Source of the DNA: Edaphobacter sp.
GTDB taxonomy: Bacteria > Acidobacteriota > Terriglobia > Terriglobales > Acidobacteriaceae
Assembly (NCBI GenBank): GCA_025462645.1
Contig: JAOAPB010000059.1
Location: 1-64,000 of the forward strand
Length of the DNA: 64,000 nt
Reading direction: 5' to 3'
Shown piece after piece: positions 9,145-17,714 of the stretch (positions are counted from its first letter, which is position 1; the number at the start of each line of letters is the position of its first letter). The notes beneath the pieces were generated by a model that saw only the letters and a list, made by a program, of their open reading frames with translations, had not been told where the DNA came from and did no database searches. A program made the position numbers and the translations under genes.

Positions 9145-10130
9145 GCATCCGCATAGTACCCGCTCCGATACCGCAACTGGTACTGATCCCGCAGAGTCTT
9201 ATCCTTCATCCGGACCGTAATCTTTCGGAACGAGTTATCCGCCCCTCGCTGGGGGGCATAGTACCCCAGCACATACTGCGTCCTCAGATCGTCCGAGACA
9301 TGCGCAAACGCCGGCTCCAGGTCCTTCGGGTCTTCCACATAGTAGTACTTCCCCCCCGTATCCGAAGCCATCTGGATCAGAGCATGCTCGCCCGCCACAT
9401 TCCGTCCCGCATCCGCAGCGATTGGCACAATAATGATCGAGTACACCATAGCCCCGGCCCGTTGAGCCTCTTCCACCGCCTGCCCATAGCGCGATCCCTT
9501 CACTGTATCGCCGCCGTCGGTGATCAACACCAGCACCCTGCGCCGCCCACCCGCCGCCGAGGTCCCCGCCAGCCGCTGCGACCCTAAATAAATCGCGTCA
9601 TACAAGGCCGTGGCATCCCCACGCTGCAGGTCATTCAGCCCACTCTCAATCCTCTTCTTCTGATTCGTAAACGGAACGATCTCCCTCACTGTATCGGCGA
9701 AGTCCATCAGGGCCAACTCATCCTGATCCCGCAATAGAGCCCTTACAAAATGCCTCGCCGCATTCTTCTCCAACCGCTCGTCCCGCAGCACACTCTCGCT
9801 CGCATCGATCGCCAGCACAATAGACAGCGGTGTCGCAGACTCCTTCTCGAAGATAGCAAGCTTCTGAAGCCTCCCATCCTCCAGAATCTCGAAGTCATCC
9901 CGTTCCAGCCCGCCCACGGGAGCGCCCTTCGCGTCCACCACATTCAGCGCCACGTTTACCAGTCGCGTCTCCACCCGAATCGTAGGAACCTGCTGCTGCC
10001 CCGCACTCTGATCGCTCTGCGTAGCCTCCGCCCCCTGTGGAGCTTGAACCCCCTTCACAGAGGGAGGCCGCCTCACAACAGGCGCCTGCATCAACAACGC
10101 TGCTCCTACTACGAGGCCCGCCAATCTCAT
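9138..10130 (-). CDS. Secreted VWFA-domain protein (acidobacterial type)
   Basis: A 330-residue protein starting MRLAGLVVGAALLMQAP, a signal peptide. After a linker rich in Gln and Pro comes RVETRLVNVALNVVDAKGAP (the N-terminal strand typical of this family) and a von Willebrand A domain with the MIDAS motif DASES (residues ~127-131), plus TALYDAIYLGSQRL and LVLITDGGDT. The C-terminus has YVLGYYAP and YQLRYRSGYY, as in other 'VWFA-related Acidobacterial domain' proteins. The ATG at 10130 overlaps the moaE stop (ATGA), implying translational coupling. The ligand is unknown; cell-surface or periplasmic protein interaction is the family expectation. Confidence 0.88.
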   Translation of the reverse strand: MRLAGLVVGAALLMQAPVVRRPPSVKGVQAPQGAEATQSDQSAGQQQVPTIRVETRLVNVALNVVDAKGAPVGGLERDDFEILEDGRLQKLAIFEKESATPLSIVLAIDASESVLRDERLEKNAARHFVRALLRDQDELALMDFADTVREIVPFTNQKKRIESGLNDLQRGDATALYDAIYLGSQRLAGTSAAGGRRRVLVLITDGGDTVKGSRYGQAVEEAQRAGAMVYSIIIVPIAADAGRNVAGEHALIQMASDTGGKYYYVEDPKDLEPAFAHVSDDLRTQYVLGYYAPQRGADNSFRKITVRMKDKTLRDQYQLRYRSGYYADAR

Positions 10131-10582
10131 CCCTTCTGCTCCCCGCCCCTCACCACAATCGCATCGGGAAACGGCTCTCCATCCGCCCACACCGCCCGAT
10201 CCACAAACTGCTCCTTCTTCCAGATCGGCACCGTCTTCTTCAACGTATCGATCAGCCATCGACACGCATCGAACGCAGCCCCGCGATGCGCCGAAGCCAC
10301 CACGATCAGCACACTCGTCTCCCCAACTGACAGCCGTCCCAGCCGATGCACGACCGCCACATCCCTTACCCCGAACCTCGCCACCGCCTCCGCCGCCAGG
10401 CCGCGCATCTGCTCCAGCGCCATCTCTCGATAAGCCTCATAGTCCAGATGCAGCGTCCGCCGCCCCCGCGTATTGTCCCGCACAATTCCATCGAAGACGC
10501 ACACTGCCCCATCGGCCCCGGCCTTCATCTCCGCGACGATCTGCTCCGCCGGAATCACTCCATCGGTAATCTCAATCCTCAT
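10127..10582 (-). CDS. moaE: Molybdopterin synthase catalytic subunit MoaE
   Basis: A 151-residue MoaE, which with MoaD converts cyclic pyranopterin monophosphate to molybdopterin. Signatures include CVFDGIVRDNTRGR, LDYEAYREMA, VVHRLGRLSVGE and IWKKE with the catalytic lysine region. The start MRIEITDGVI at 10582 overlaps the moaD stop (ATGA), so synthesis of the two subunits is coupled. No other molybdenum cofactor genes are in the window. Confidence 0.93.
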   Translation of the reverse strand: MRIEITDGVIPAEQIVAEMKAGADGAVCVFDGIVRDNTRGRRTLHLDYEAYREMALEQMRGLAAEAVARFGVRDVAVVHRLGRLSVGETSVLIVVASAHRGAAFDACRWLIDTLKKTVPIWKKEQFVDRAVWADGEPFPDAIVVRGGEQKG

Positions 10583-10833
10583 ACCGAGCACCCGCCGCTC
10601 ACCGGAGGCAACAAAGCTACCTCATCGCCCTCTTCCAACACATCTCCAGCCTGGGCATACTCCTGATTCACCGCCACGGCAATCGAATCCCAAACTCCCG
10701 CCCGGCCAACCTCGCGTTCACGATAGATCTTTATCAAATCCGCCACGGAAGACCCCTGCGCCAGTTCCACGACCTCGCTCTCGCCACCGAAGGCATCCTT
10801 CAAAATCCCAAAATAAAGAACCTGCACACGCAT
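10579..10833 (-). CDS. moaD: Molybdopterin synthase sulphur carrier subunit MoaD
   Basis: An 84-residue ubiquitin-fold protein beginning MRVQVLYFGILKDAFGG; the ATG at 10833 matches the family N-terminus better than upstream codons. The core E-x-V-x-L-x-x-G-S-S-V-A-D-L is typical. The oddity is the C-terminus. The sequence reads VALLPPVSGGCSV, so the Gly-Gly that normally ends MoaD, and must be free for adenylation by MoeB, is followed by Cys-Ser-Val. Either a protease trims it, or the extension is tolerated, or an unrecognised base change lies at the 3' end. Coupled to moaE by a four-base overlap. Confidence 0.88.
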   Translation of the reverse strand: MRVQVLYFGILKDAFGGESEVVELAQGSSVADLIKIYREREVGRAGVWDSIAVAVNQEYAQAGDVLEEGDEVALLPPVSGGCSV

Positions 10834-10945
10834 CCCAACAGAATACGCGAGCACGCTTCTTTGACTCTCAAGCCCCACAAACATCACCGAAGCATAGGTA
10901 TAGGAGCACCAAAATCAACTCAATTCGCTGCTTCTCTTGACAGAG

Positions 10946-12082
10946 TTAGTGGGTGGTAGCGAGCGCAATCGCGCCGGTTGGGGCCGTCCCCGTCGCCGTA
11001 CTGGTTGCAAGATTGAGCTTGCCGGGAACGGTCGCGTCGAAGCTATACAAGGACAGATCCGGCGACCCGCCAAAGGCCGCCGCCAGCAGGTACTTCCCGC
11101 TCTGGTCGATCCCCAGCGAGGTCACCTGGGTGCCACTGGCATACGGGGAGCCGCTCAATGCCGTCAACGCCGCACCCGTGCCGATTGTATAGCCGGAGAT
11201 GTTGTTGTCCGTGCGGTTCGCCACATAGACGTACTTCCCTGTGCGATCCAGTACGACAGAGGCAGACCCTGCTCCGGTGGCAAACGGCGAGCCGTTGATC
11301 GGAGTCAATGCGCCCCCGGCACCAATCTGGTAGACCGCTAATCCGCCATTGGTTCCACTCCTGGCGATATAGAGAAAAGCCGTATTGCTGTCGATAGCCA
11401 GGGCATTGTCACTGGTCGTAGCCGAAGCTGGGAGTATCTGGCTGTTGAGCAGCGCACCGGTCGACGTGTTGAGCGTAAAAACAACGTCGCCGCTCGTCCC
11501 CAGCGCGGCAATGACCAGCGCGCCATTCGGGGAAACGCGGATCGCCTTGGGCGCGAACGTCGTGTTGCTCACGTTGTAAGGAGTTGTCGCGACTGCCGTC
11601 AGGCCACCCGTCGACGTGTTTATCTGGAACTCGTCGACGACAGTTGTTAACGAATCGAGTCCGAAGAGCCACTGTCCATCAGGCGAGACATCGAGCGCAG
11701 ACACAGTCACGAGTGCCACGGCAGCCCCCTGGCTGGAGCTGGATAAGGAGCCATCCGAGTTAATCGTGTAGACGTAGATGGCGCCAAGACTCGCAACATA
11801 CAGGAAGCTATTCGACGGCGTGGTCACTACTGCGGTCGGCGAATAACCCAGCGTCAGCGGCGAACTAGGCACGGACGTCAGAGTGTTAGTTCCCACGGTG
11901 AATCCTGCCATTGTATTAGCGCTAGAGTTCGCCACATACACACGATCTCCGTTTGCAGTCCCGCCCCCGCCTCCACCACTATTAGGAGGAACGAAGAATC
12001 CACTGCAACCTGTCAGAACCGATAGCACCACGGCAATGACTCCCCACACCCATAGCCGCCCGACTTCTACCAGTCCCCTCAT
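10946..12082 (-). CDS. Beta-propeller lipoprotein (lactonase/YVTN-like)
   Basis: A 378-residue lipoprotein. The signal peptide ends in the lipobox LTGC (Cys about residue 26), followed by a Gly-rich linker. Repeating blades contain the YVTN-like pattern: DRVYVANSSANTMAGF, NSFLYVASLGAIYVY, PDGQWLFGLDS, TAFLYIARSGTNGG, TGKYVYVANRTDNNISG and SGKYLLAAAFGG. This is the seven-bladed 6-phosphogluconolactonase-like propeller very common in Acidobacteriota. Surface anchoring is clear; enzymatic activity is not demonstrated by any visible motif. Unlinked to its neighbours. Confidence 0.82.
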   Translation of the reverse strand: MRGLVEVGRLWVWGVIAVVLSVLTGCSGFFVPPNSGGGGGGTANGDRVYVANSSANTMAGFTVGTNTLTSVPSSPLTLGYSPTAVVTTPSNSFLYVASLGAIYVYTINSDGSLSSSSQGAAVALVTVSALDVSPDGQWLFGLDSLTTVVDEFQINTSTGGLTAVATTPYNVSNTTFAPKAIRVSPNGALVIAALGTSGDVVFTLNTSTGALLNSQILPASATTSDNALAIDSNTAFLYIARSGTNGGLAVYQIGAGGALTPINGSPFATGAGSASVVLDRTGKYVYVANRTDNNISGYTIGTGAALTALSGSPYASGTQVTSLGIDQSGKYLLAAAFGGSPDLSLYSFDATVPGKLNLATSTATGTAPTGAIALATTH

Positions 12083-12167
12083 TCCTACATCCTCTCATCC
12101 AACTGTTACAGCGACTCCACTATTCTGCTCGAAACCAAGCCACATGCGCTCATCTATAATTTGCGCA

Positions 12168-13262
12168 ATGGCTGCATTCAAGCACCTGAATCTATTGAGC
12201 AGAGTTGCGCTCGCCTCCACACTCGTATGCAACGTCGCTTCCTCTGGACAGATGAGTCATTCATTCGACTCATCCCAATCGAAAACGGCATCCACCTTTT
12301 CTCTCGAGCGCGAAGTTCGCTCCGATATGAATTTTCTTGCCGACGATGAGTTGCACGGCCGAGGTTCAGCGACCCGGGACGAGCACATCGCCGCGCTGTT
12401 CGCTGCCGCCCAGCTCCAGTCATTAGGCCTTGAGCCCGGAGGGGACAACGGCAGCTTCCTGCAGAAGACCGCTCTGCCAAATCCGCTGCCCGCACGGGTT
12501 CAACAACGCCTCTCGAAGTCTGAGGACACCCCTCGCAAAGAGACCTGGAACGCAATCGCCATCTTGCGCGGCACGAGCTCGCCTGAAGAGGTGGTGTTGC
12601 TTACCGCTCACCTGGACCACCTCGGTATCGGCCCGGCCGTCAACGGCGACAGTAACTATAACGGCGCGGATGACGATGCCTCGGGAACCACTGCTGTCCT
12701 GGCTCTCGCGCATATTCTGGCCACCGGGCCACGCCCACGCCGGACCATCGTCTTCGCGCTCTTCGGATCGGAGGAGATCGGAGGCTTCGGCAATCACGCG
12801 TTCCTGCAACACCCGCCGGTGCCTCTTAACAGCATCGTTGCCAATCTGGAGTTCGAGATGATCGGACGGCCCGACTCCGCAGTCCCCGCCGGAACACTCT
12901 GGCTTACTGGCTTCGACCGCTCCAACCTCGGGCCTGAGCTGATGAAACATGGCGCTCACCTGGTCAACGATCCCCATCCGAAGGAGCTGTTCTTCCAACG
13001 CTCAGACAACTACGCCTTGGCGCGACAAGGAATCATCGCGCACACGGTCTCCAGCTTCGGCCTGCACAAGGACTACCACCAGCCTTCAGACGAACTTCGC
13101 ACCATCGACTTCAGCCATATGATCAATGCCATCGCCTCGATGGTCACCCCCATCCGCTGGTTGACCGACTCGAAGTGGAAGCCAGAATGGAACGCGGGAC
13201 GCAATCCTAAAAACGAAACTCCAACCCCACGGACGCGTCCCACGCCACCGCTCACCCAATAA
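12168..13262 (+). CDS. Secreted M28-family metallopeptidase
   Basis: A 364-residue M28 (aminopeptidase S/Y-like) enzyme. The predicted signal peptide (LLSRVALASTLVCNVASS) starts from ATG 12168; an in-frame ATG at 12144 is possible. Di-zinc ligands are in LTAHLDHLG (His), YNGADDDASGT (bridging Asp), FGSEEIGGFG (catalytic Glu and zinc Glu), NLEFEMIG and KDYHQPSDEL (His). It probably removes N-terminal amino acids from peptides in the periplasm or outside. The C-terminal tail is Pro/Thr-rich. Divergent from the beta-propeller lipoprotein. Confidence 0.88.
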   Translation: MAAFKHLNLLSRVALASTLVCNVASSGQMSHSFDSSQSKTASTFSLEREVRSDMNFLADDELHGRGSATRDEHIAALFAAAQLQSLGLEPGGDNGSFLQKTALPNPLPARVQQRLSKSEDTPRKETWNAIAILRGTSSPEEVVLLTAHLDHLGIGPAVNGDSNYNGADDDASGTTAVLALAHILATGPRPRRTIVFALFGSEEIGGFGNHAFLQHPPVPLNSIVANLEFEMIGRPDSAVPAGTLWLTGFDRSNLGPELMKHGAHLVNDPHPKELFFQRSDNYALARQGIIAHTVSSFGLHKDYHQPSDELRTIDFSHMINAIASMVTPIRWLTDSKWKPEWNAGRNPKNETPTPRTRPTPPLTQ

Positions 13263-13309
13263 CGGAGATGCGGGTAACGCCCCGCGACTCCTTTGGTTTC
13301 ATCAGCCCT

Positions 13310-13786
13310 CTAAGCGTGTGCTGTCTCGTGTGCTGTCTTTGCCGGCTGATAGGTTCCTGGAGGTGTACGCGACGAGATCGCCAGGCGGTTCCACGCGTTG
13401 ATCGTGATTACGGCATAGGTCAGATCCGCCAGCTCCTTCTCGTTGAAGTGCGGCTTCATCTCGTCGTAGACGGCATCGGGCACATGTCCATTCGTGATCA
13501 GCGTCATGGCCTCAGCCCAGGCAAGAGCTGCCCTCTCCCGCTCGCTATAGTAAGGGCACTCCCGCCATGCATCGAGCGAATAGAGCCGCTGTTCGTCCTC
13601 GCCAGAGGCGCGCAGATCCTTCCAGTGCATATCCAGACAAAAGGCGCAGCCGTTGATCTGGGACACCCGCAGCTTGATCAGATGGAGCAGCCCTCCCAGC
13701 CCACAGCTGCTGAGGTACTGCTCCATCAAGAGTAGGTTTTTATATCCGGCGGGTGAAGCCTTAGCTGCATTGAAGCGCGCTTCCAT
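13310..13786 (-). CDS. AhpD-like carboxymuconolactone decarboxylase family protein
   Basis: A 158-residue CMD-fold protein. The redox motif NGCAFCLDMHWKDLR (C-x-x-C-x-x-x-H) is that of AhpD-like peroxidases; LKLRVSQIN before it and RERAALAWAEAMT and LTYAVITINAWNRLAI after it fit the AhpD-core/YciW-type subfamily. Likely a cysteine-based antioxidant or redox helper. It lies next to a second AhpD, ahpC, katA and perR, consistent with peroxide defence. Confidence 0.86.
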   Translation of the reverse strand: MEARFNAAKASPAGYKNLLLMEQYLSSCGLGGLLHLIKLRVSQINGCAFCLDMHWKDLRASGEDEQRLYSLDAWRECPYYSERERAALAWAEAMTLITNGHVPDAVYDEMKPHFNEKELADLTYAVITINAWNRLAISSRTPPGTYQPAKTAHETAHA

Positions 13787-13879
13787 ACATCCTCCTTAGG
13801 TTCGCTCTATATGTTAGAGACATAAAAGAACCTCAAAGGTTCATGACTTCCACACAAATCCAGACCTCATCCATGGACT

Positions 13880-14425
13880 CTAAACTGCAGCTGTCGGAGA
13901 AGCTTTTTCCGAGTCCAGGACAACCCCGATTGCATGGATCACCGAGGTCACGCGGATAGCCGCGTTGATCAACTCTTCGGTCGCGCCCTTCTCCCGCAAC
14001 ACCTTCTCATGAGAGTCGACGCACTTCTCGCAGGCGTTCACCGTGCTTACGACGAGGCACCAGAGCTCGAAGTCGACAGGATCGACGGAGTGACCGCGCA
14101 GTGCGTTCATCCGTAGACGCGCCGGCAATGTCGCATACTTCTCGTTCGAAGTAAGGTGGTGAAATCGATAGTAGACATTGTTCATGCCCATGATCGCCGC
14201 AGCAGCCTTCGCTGCATCCAGCGCGTCAGGCGTAAGCCCCGCCACAGAGTCCGCGATCGTCGCCGCAGTCAGCTCCGGGTTGCGAGTAGCGATAGCAGCC
14301 GCCACGACTGTCCCCCAAAGCTGCTGCGGCGTAAGCTCCGTGTTCTGCTTAACCAGCGAGGAGTAGTTCAGCTTCAAGTCCTTCGCATAAGCGGGAAGCC
14401 CGCCAATCAACTCTTCCAATGCCAT
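13880..14425 (-). CDS. ahpD: Alkyl hydroperoxide reductase AhpD
   Basis: A 181-residue AhpD. The catalytic site ACEKCVDSHEKVLREKG holds the C-x-x-C and His of the alkylhydroperoxidase, preceded by FELWCLVVSTVN. As in Mycobacterium tuberculosis, AhpD is expected to reduce AhpC, drawing electrons from lipoyl-protein/NADH. It lies 83 bases downstream of ahpC, with a strong hairpin in between, so its transcription depends on read-through or on its own promoter. Confidence 0.93.
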   Translation of the reverse strand: MALEELIGGLPAYAKDLKLNYSSLVKQNTELTPQQLWGTVVAAAIATRNPELTAATIADSVAGLTPDALDAAKAAAAIMGMNNVYYRFHHLTSNEKYATLPARLRMNALRGHSVDPVDFELWCLVVSTVNACEKCVDSHEKVLREKGATEELINAAIRVTSVIHAIGVVLDSEKASPTAAV

Positions 14426-14457
14426 CTCAATATCCTTTCCCCATGCGGGGCTGCTGT

Positions 14458-14493
14458 GAAAAAAAGGGCGCGACTGCAGAGGCAGCCGCGCCC
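14458..14493 (-). terminator. Strong terminator/attenuator between ahpC and ahpD
   Basis: On the minus strand, GGGCGCGGCTGC pairs with GCAGTCGCGCCC across a CTCT loop (one mismatch or G-T pair) and is followed by seven T residues. It starts 15 bases after the ahpC stop and would reduce ahpD expression relative to ahpC. Confidence 0.85.
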
Positions 14494-14508
14494 TTCGGTT
14501 AAGAAAAA

Positions 14509-15048
14509 CTACGCCAGCGTCGCTTCACCCTTCTGCCAGTTGCAGGGGCAGAGCTCATCGGTCTGCAGCGCATCGAGAACGCGCAGAACCTCCTGCGGAT
14601 TGCGGCCCACTGAGAGATCGGTCACATAGATGAAGCGAATGATGTTCTCAGGGTCCACGATGAACGTTGCCCGCTGCGCAACGCCCGCCTTCTCGTCAAG
14701 AATGCCGAGCTCGCCGCAGAGATCGCGCCGGATATCGGAGATCATCGGGAAGGGCAGATCCTTCAAGTCGGCGTGATGCGTCCGCCATGCGGCATGAACG
14801 TACTCGTTGTCGGTGCTGCCGCCCAGAATCTGGCAGTCGCGATCCGCGAACTCACCATTCAGCTTGCCAAAGGCAGCAATCTCGGTCGGACAAACAAAGG
14901 TGAAATCCTTCGGCCAGAAAAAATACACCTTCCACTTACCGGGATAAGACTCCTCGGTGAGAGTAGTAAATGCCTTCGCTTCATCCTTATCGGTGGAGAC
15001 AGTGGCTGTTAGCCTGTAGTTAGGAAATTTCTCGCCTATTTGTAGCAT
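14509..15048 (-). CDS. ahpC: Peroxiredoxin AhpC
   Basis: A 179-residue peroxiredoxin that reduces hydrogen peroxide, organic hydroperoxides and peroxynitrite. The peroxidatic cysteine is in FTFVCPTEIAAFGKLN. The C-terminus DELCPCNWQKGE carries two cysteines, the arrangement of the mycobacterial three-cysteine AhpC that works with AhpD rather than AhpF. This matches the ahpD gene just downstream. The region upstream (15049-15211) is AT-rich and should hold the promoter. Confidence 0.95.
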   Translation of the reverse strand: MLQIGEKFPNYRLTATVSTDKDEAKAFTTLTEESYPGKWKVYFFWPKDFTFVCPTEIAAFGKLNGEFADRDCQILGGSTDNEYVHAAWRTHHADLKDLPFPMISDIRRDLCGELGILDEKAGVAQRATFIVDPENIIRFIYVTDLSVGRNPQEVLRVLDALQTDELCPCNWQKGEATLA

Positions 15049-15159
15049 GGAATATAGCTCCTCAGTAAGATAAACTTGGTTTTTCGCCCACTAGAAAACG
15101 GATAAAAGGCAATTAAGTGACATCTCCGATGTTATCAAACCAGGAGCATCTTGAACAGC

Positions 15160-15187
15160 AAAAACGGCCTGTAAACAGGCCGTTTTT
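15160..15187 (-). terminator. Terminator after katA
   Basis: A perfect hairpin, CGGCCTG-TAAA-CAGGCCG, is flanked by A5 and T5, so it can act in both directions. It lies 24 bases beyond the katA stop and separates katA from ahpC. Confidence 0.88.
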
Positions 15188-15211
15188 GTTTACTTTAACA
15201 CTGATTACAAC

Positions 15212-16708
15212 TTAGGCATTCACTAACTCTTTCTTCTTCACAATATCCTCAATCTTTCGTCCCAAAGCCCTGGCTACACCTTCGCCATACTTAGGATCGG
15301 CTTTGTAGAAGTGGTTGATCTGAAGGTCTTGAATCCTCGTCTCAACCTGTCCAAGCCCAGCCGCGATATTGCCACACAGCCGCTCCTGAGCATCCGGCTT
15401 CATCAGCCGGAACAGGTTGCCCGGCTGCGTGTAGTAGTCTCCGTCGAGTTCGCGATGGTCATACCGCTCCACCGTGGCGCTCTCGTAAGTTGTTGGACGC
15501 TCCTTGTACCGGGGATCCTGCGTCGGACCGCCAAAGCTGTTGGGCTCGTAGTTCGGAGAGCTGCCGCCGTTGTCGGTGAAGGCCATCGTCCCATCGCGGT
15601 GATAGGTCGCGAACGGGCACTTGGGAGCATTCACCGGCAGCTTGTCGTAGTTCACGCCCAGACGATAGCGATGCGCATCTGGATAGCTGATCAAACGTCC
15701 CTGCAACATGCGATCGGGCGAGAAGCCCATGCCCGGAGCCACATTGCGAGGCTCAAACGCAGCCTGCTCAACCTCGGCGAAGTAGTTCGTCGGATTCCGG
15801 TTCAGCTCCAGCTCTCCTATCTCAATCAAAGGATAGTCGCCGTGCGGCCAGACCTTGGTGAGGTCGAAGGGATTGATGTGATAGGTCTTCGACTCGGCCT
15901 CGGGCATGACCTGGATCTTCACAGCCCACTTCGGGAAGTCCCCCTTCTCAATGGCGCTGAAGAGGTCGCTCTGCGAGTGATCCATGTCGACCGACTTCAT
16001 GTGGTCGGCCTCTTCGCGCGTGAAGTTCTTGATTCCCTGCTTCGTCTTGAAGTGGTACTTCACATAGAAGAGCTCGCCCTTGTCGTTGATCAGCGAGAAG
16101 GTGTGGCTGCTGAATCCATCCATGTGCCGATAGCCATCGGGAGTGCCGCGATCGCTGAACAGGATCGTGACCTGGTGCAGACTCTCAGGCGATAACGACC
16201 AGAAGTCCCACATCATCGTTGGCGACTTCAGGTTCGTCTCCGGGTCACGCTTCTGCGTGTGGATGAAATCGCCGAACTTCAAAGGATCACGGATGAAGAA
16301 GACCGGCGTGTTGTTGCCGACCATGTCCCAGTTGCCCTCTTCGGTGTAGAACTTGAGGGCAAATCCACGCGGATCGCGCTCAGAGTCCGCTGAGCCCTTC
16401 TCCCCGCCGACGGTCGAGAAACGGATAAACGTCGCGGTCTTCTTGCCGACGGTGTCGAACAGCTTTGCCGTCGTGTACTTCTTCAGGTCGGGATTCGTAC
16501 AGGTAAAGGTGCCATACGCACCCGACCCCTTGGCATGGACGACGCGCTCTGGAATGCGTTCGCGATTGAAGTGCGCCATCTTCTCGAACAACAGAAAGTC
16601 GTCGAACACGATCGGTCCACGCGGACCCACAGTGAGGGAGTTCTGGTTGTCACCTATCGGCCGGCCTGCGTCGGACGTCATCACTTTGCTCTTCAGTTCA
16701 TCTGCCAT
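15212..16708 (-). CDS. katA: Monofunctional haem catalase (clade 3 type)
   Basis: A 498-residue small-subunit catalase. The distal site is in [20 protein letters not shown] (His of the R-V-x-H-A-K-G motif), followed by the essential Asn in [13 protein letters not shown], and the proximal haem ligand is in [14 protein letters not shown] (R-x-x-x-Y). Length fits clade 3 NADPH-binding catalases. It converts hydrogen peroxide to water and oxygen. Its ATG is 34 bases from the perR stop, so perR-katA is probably one operon under peroxide control. Confidence 0.96.
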   Translation of the reverse strand: MADELKSKVMTSDAGRPIGDNQNSLTVGPRGPIVFDDFLLFEKMAHFNRERIPERVVHAKGSGAYGTFTCTNPDLKKYTTAKLFDTVGKKTATFIRFSTVGGEKGSADSERDPRGFALKFYTEEGNWDMVGNNTPVFFIRDPLKFGDFIHTQKRDPETNLKSPTMMWDFWSLSPESLHQVTILFSDRGTPDGYRHMDGFSSHTFSLINDKGELFYVKYHFKTKQGIKNFTREEADHMKSVDMDHSQSDLFSAIEKGDFPKWAVKIQVMPEAESKTYHINPFDLTKVWPHGDYPLIEIGELELNRNPTNYFAEVEQAAFEPRNVAPGMGFSPDRMLQGRLISYPDAHRYRLGVNYDKLPVNAPKCPFATYHRDGTMAFTDNGGSSPNYEPNSFGGPTQDPRYKERPTTYESATVERYDHRELDGDYYTQPGNLFRLMKPDAQERLCGNIAAGLGQVETRIQDLQINHFYKADPKYGEGVARALGRKIEDIVKKKELVNA

Positions 16709-16742
16709 GCATCACCTCTGTAAAACTCTGTTAGCAACCAAC

Positions 16743-17165
16743 TCACGACGCCTGACACTTCGCACAGACGCCAATTACATCAACGGCATACCGCTCGACA
16801 AGAAAGCCTCCGGGCAGCCTGTCGCGTTTAGCAACCAGCCCGAGCTCCTTCTCGCCGATATCGGTAATTCTTTTGCACTTCGAGCACACCATGTGGTGGT
16901 GCGCTGCGCCATTCATCTCCACACGCACAGAGCCGTGGTGCATGCTCACCTCGCGGAAGACGCCACTCTCGACAAACAGATGGATGTTCTTATAGACAGT
17001 CGCCAGCGAGATCGCCGGCACCTTCTTCTTCACCCTCGCATAGACCTCTTCCGGGCTCGGATGGCCATGCATCGTCTTCATCACTTCGTACAGCACCTGC
17101 CTCTGGTGTGTCACGGCAATGCCATGCTCCTGGCAGAGCTCACGAAACGACTTGGACTCATTCAC
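16743..17165 (-). CDS. perR: Fur-family peroxide-responsive repressor PerR
   Basis: A 140-residue Fur-family protein from GTG 17165 (VNESKSFRELCQEHGI). The longer frame to 17189 would begin inside the likely -10 box. Features: the winged helix with LATVYKNIHLFVESGVFREV, the metal site HHHMVCSKCKRITDIGE, and the structural zinc pairs C-x-x-C (VCSKC and VCAKC). The Asp in ITDI, where Fur proteins often have Glu, together with katA, ahpC and ahpD next door, favours PerR over Fur. PerR senses peroxide by metal-catalysed histidine oxidation. An autoregulatory box lies upstream. Confidence 0.88.
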   Translation of the reverse strand: MNESKSFRELCQEHGIAVTHQRQVLYEVMKTMHGHPSPEEVYARVKKKVPAISLATVYKNIHLFVESGVFREVSMHHGSVRVEMNGAAHHHMVCSKCKRITDIGEKELGLVAKRDRLPGGFLVERYAVDVIGVCAKCQAS

Positions 17166-17177
17166 CAATATGGCGAA

Positions 17178-17209
17178 AGTATAGCCCAAAAAGATTGATA
17201 AAGATTATC
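17178..17209 (-). promoter_or_regulatory. perR-katA promoter with Fur/PerR-like box
   Basis: On the minus strand TATACT (17183-17178) is a good -10 box about 13 bases before the GTG start. The inverted repeat GATAA-N3-TTATC lies at 17197-17209, where the -35 element would be, within a strongly AT-rich stretch. A Fur/PerR dimer bound there would block RNA polymerase, as expected for autorepression. The box was identified by eye only. Confidence 0.6.
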
Positions 17210-17276
17210 GTTTGATAAATTTAGTTATCCACAGACTATTATCCACCGCTGCCAGGCCAGCATCCACCGGCCGACC

Positions 17277-17714
17277 TCAGTTCAGCCGCTCCCGCTCTGT
17301 CTTGCCAAACCTGGCATCCAAAGGCTTTCGCCCTTCGAAGCCATCTTCCGGAGAGTGCCAGTAGCCGATCTCCTTCTCTCCAAGCTTCCAGCACAGCAGC
17401 ACCGTCTTGCCATCGATGACGCACGGAAAGTCGAGCAACCCCTGCCCCAGGTCCTTCACCTGAACGCCGATGGCGTCGATCTCGGCCAAAGTATCCTTGG
17501 CCTCCTGCACGCACTTATCCCGCTCGGCACGCCGCCTGGCTGCCATCGTTACATCGACATGCATGCCACCGGAGAGAAAGATACTCTGACTGAGAGCCTG
17601 CATCTCCATCTCGAGTTCACCGGCGCGAGACCCAGTCGTCTGCGCTCTCCGCAGCAGAGCCTCCACCACGGGCAGCAGCGTCTGGGCCTCGCCCAATGTA
17701 AAAGTCTTGCTCAA
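17277..17714 (-). CDS. DUF2203 family protein
   Basis: A 145-residue protein that most likely starts at TTG 17714, overlapping the nadA stop as TTGA; read this way it begins MSKTFTLGEAQTLLP, the typical DUF2203 N-terminus. The conserved C-terminal block contains VKDLGQGLLDFPCVIDGKTV, LCWKLGEKEIGYWHSPEDGF and RKPLD. The family is small, cytoplasmic and of unknown function. Overlap with nadA implies translational coupling. Confidence 0.85.
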   Translation of the reverse strand: MSKTFTLGEAQTLLPVVEALLRRAQTTGSRAGELEMEMQALSQSIFLSGGMHVDVTMAARRRAERDKCVQEAKDTLAEIDAIGVQVKDLGQGLLDFPCVIDGKTVLLCWKLGEKEIGYWHSPEDGFEGRKPLDARFGKTERERLN

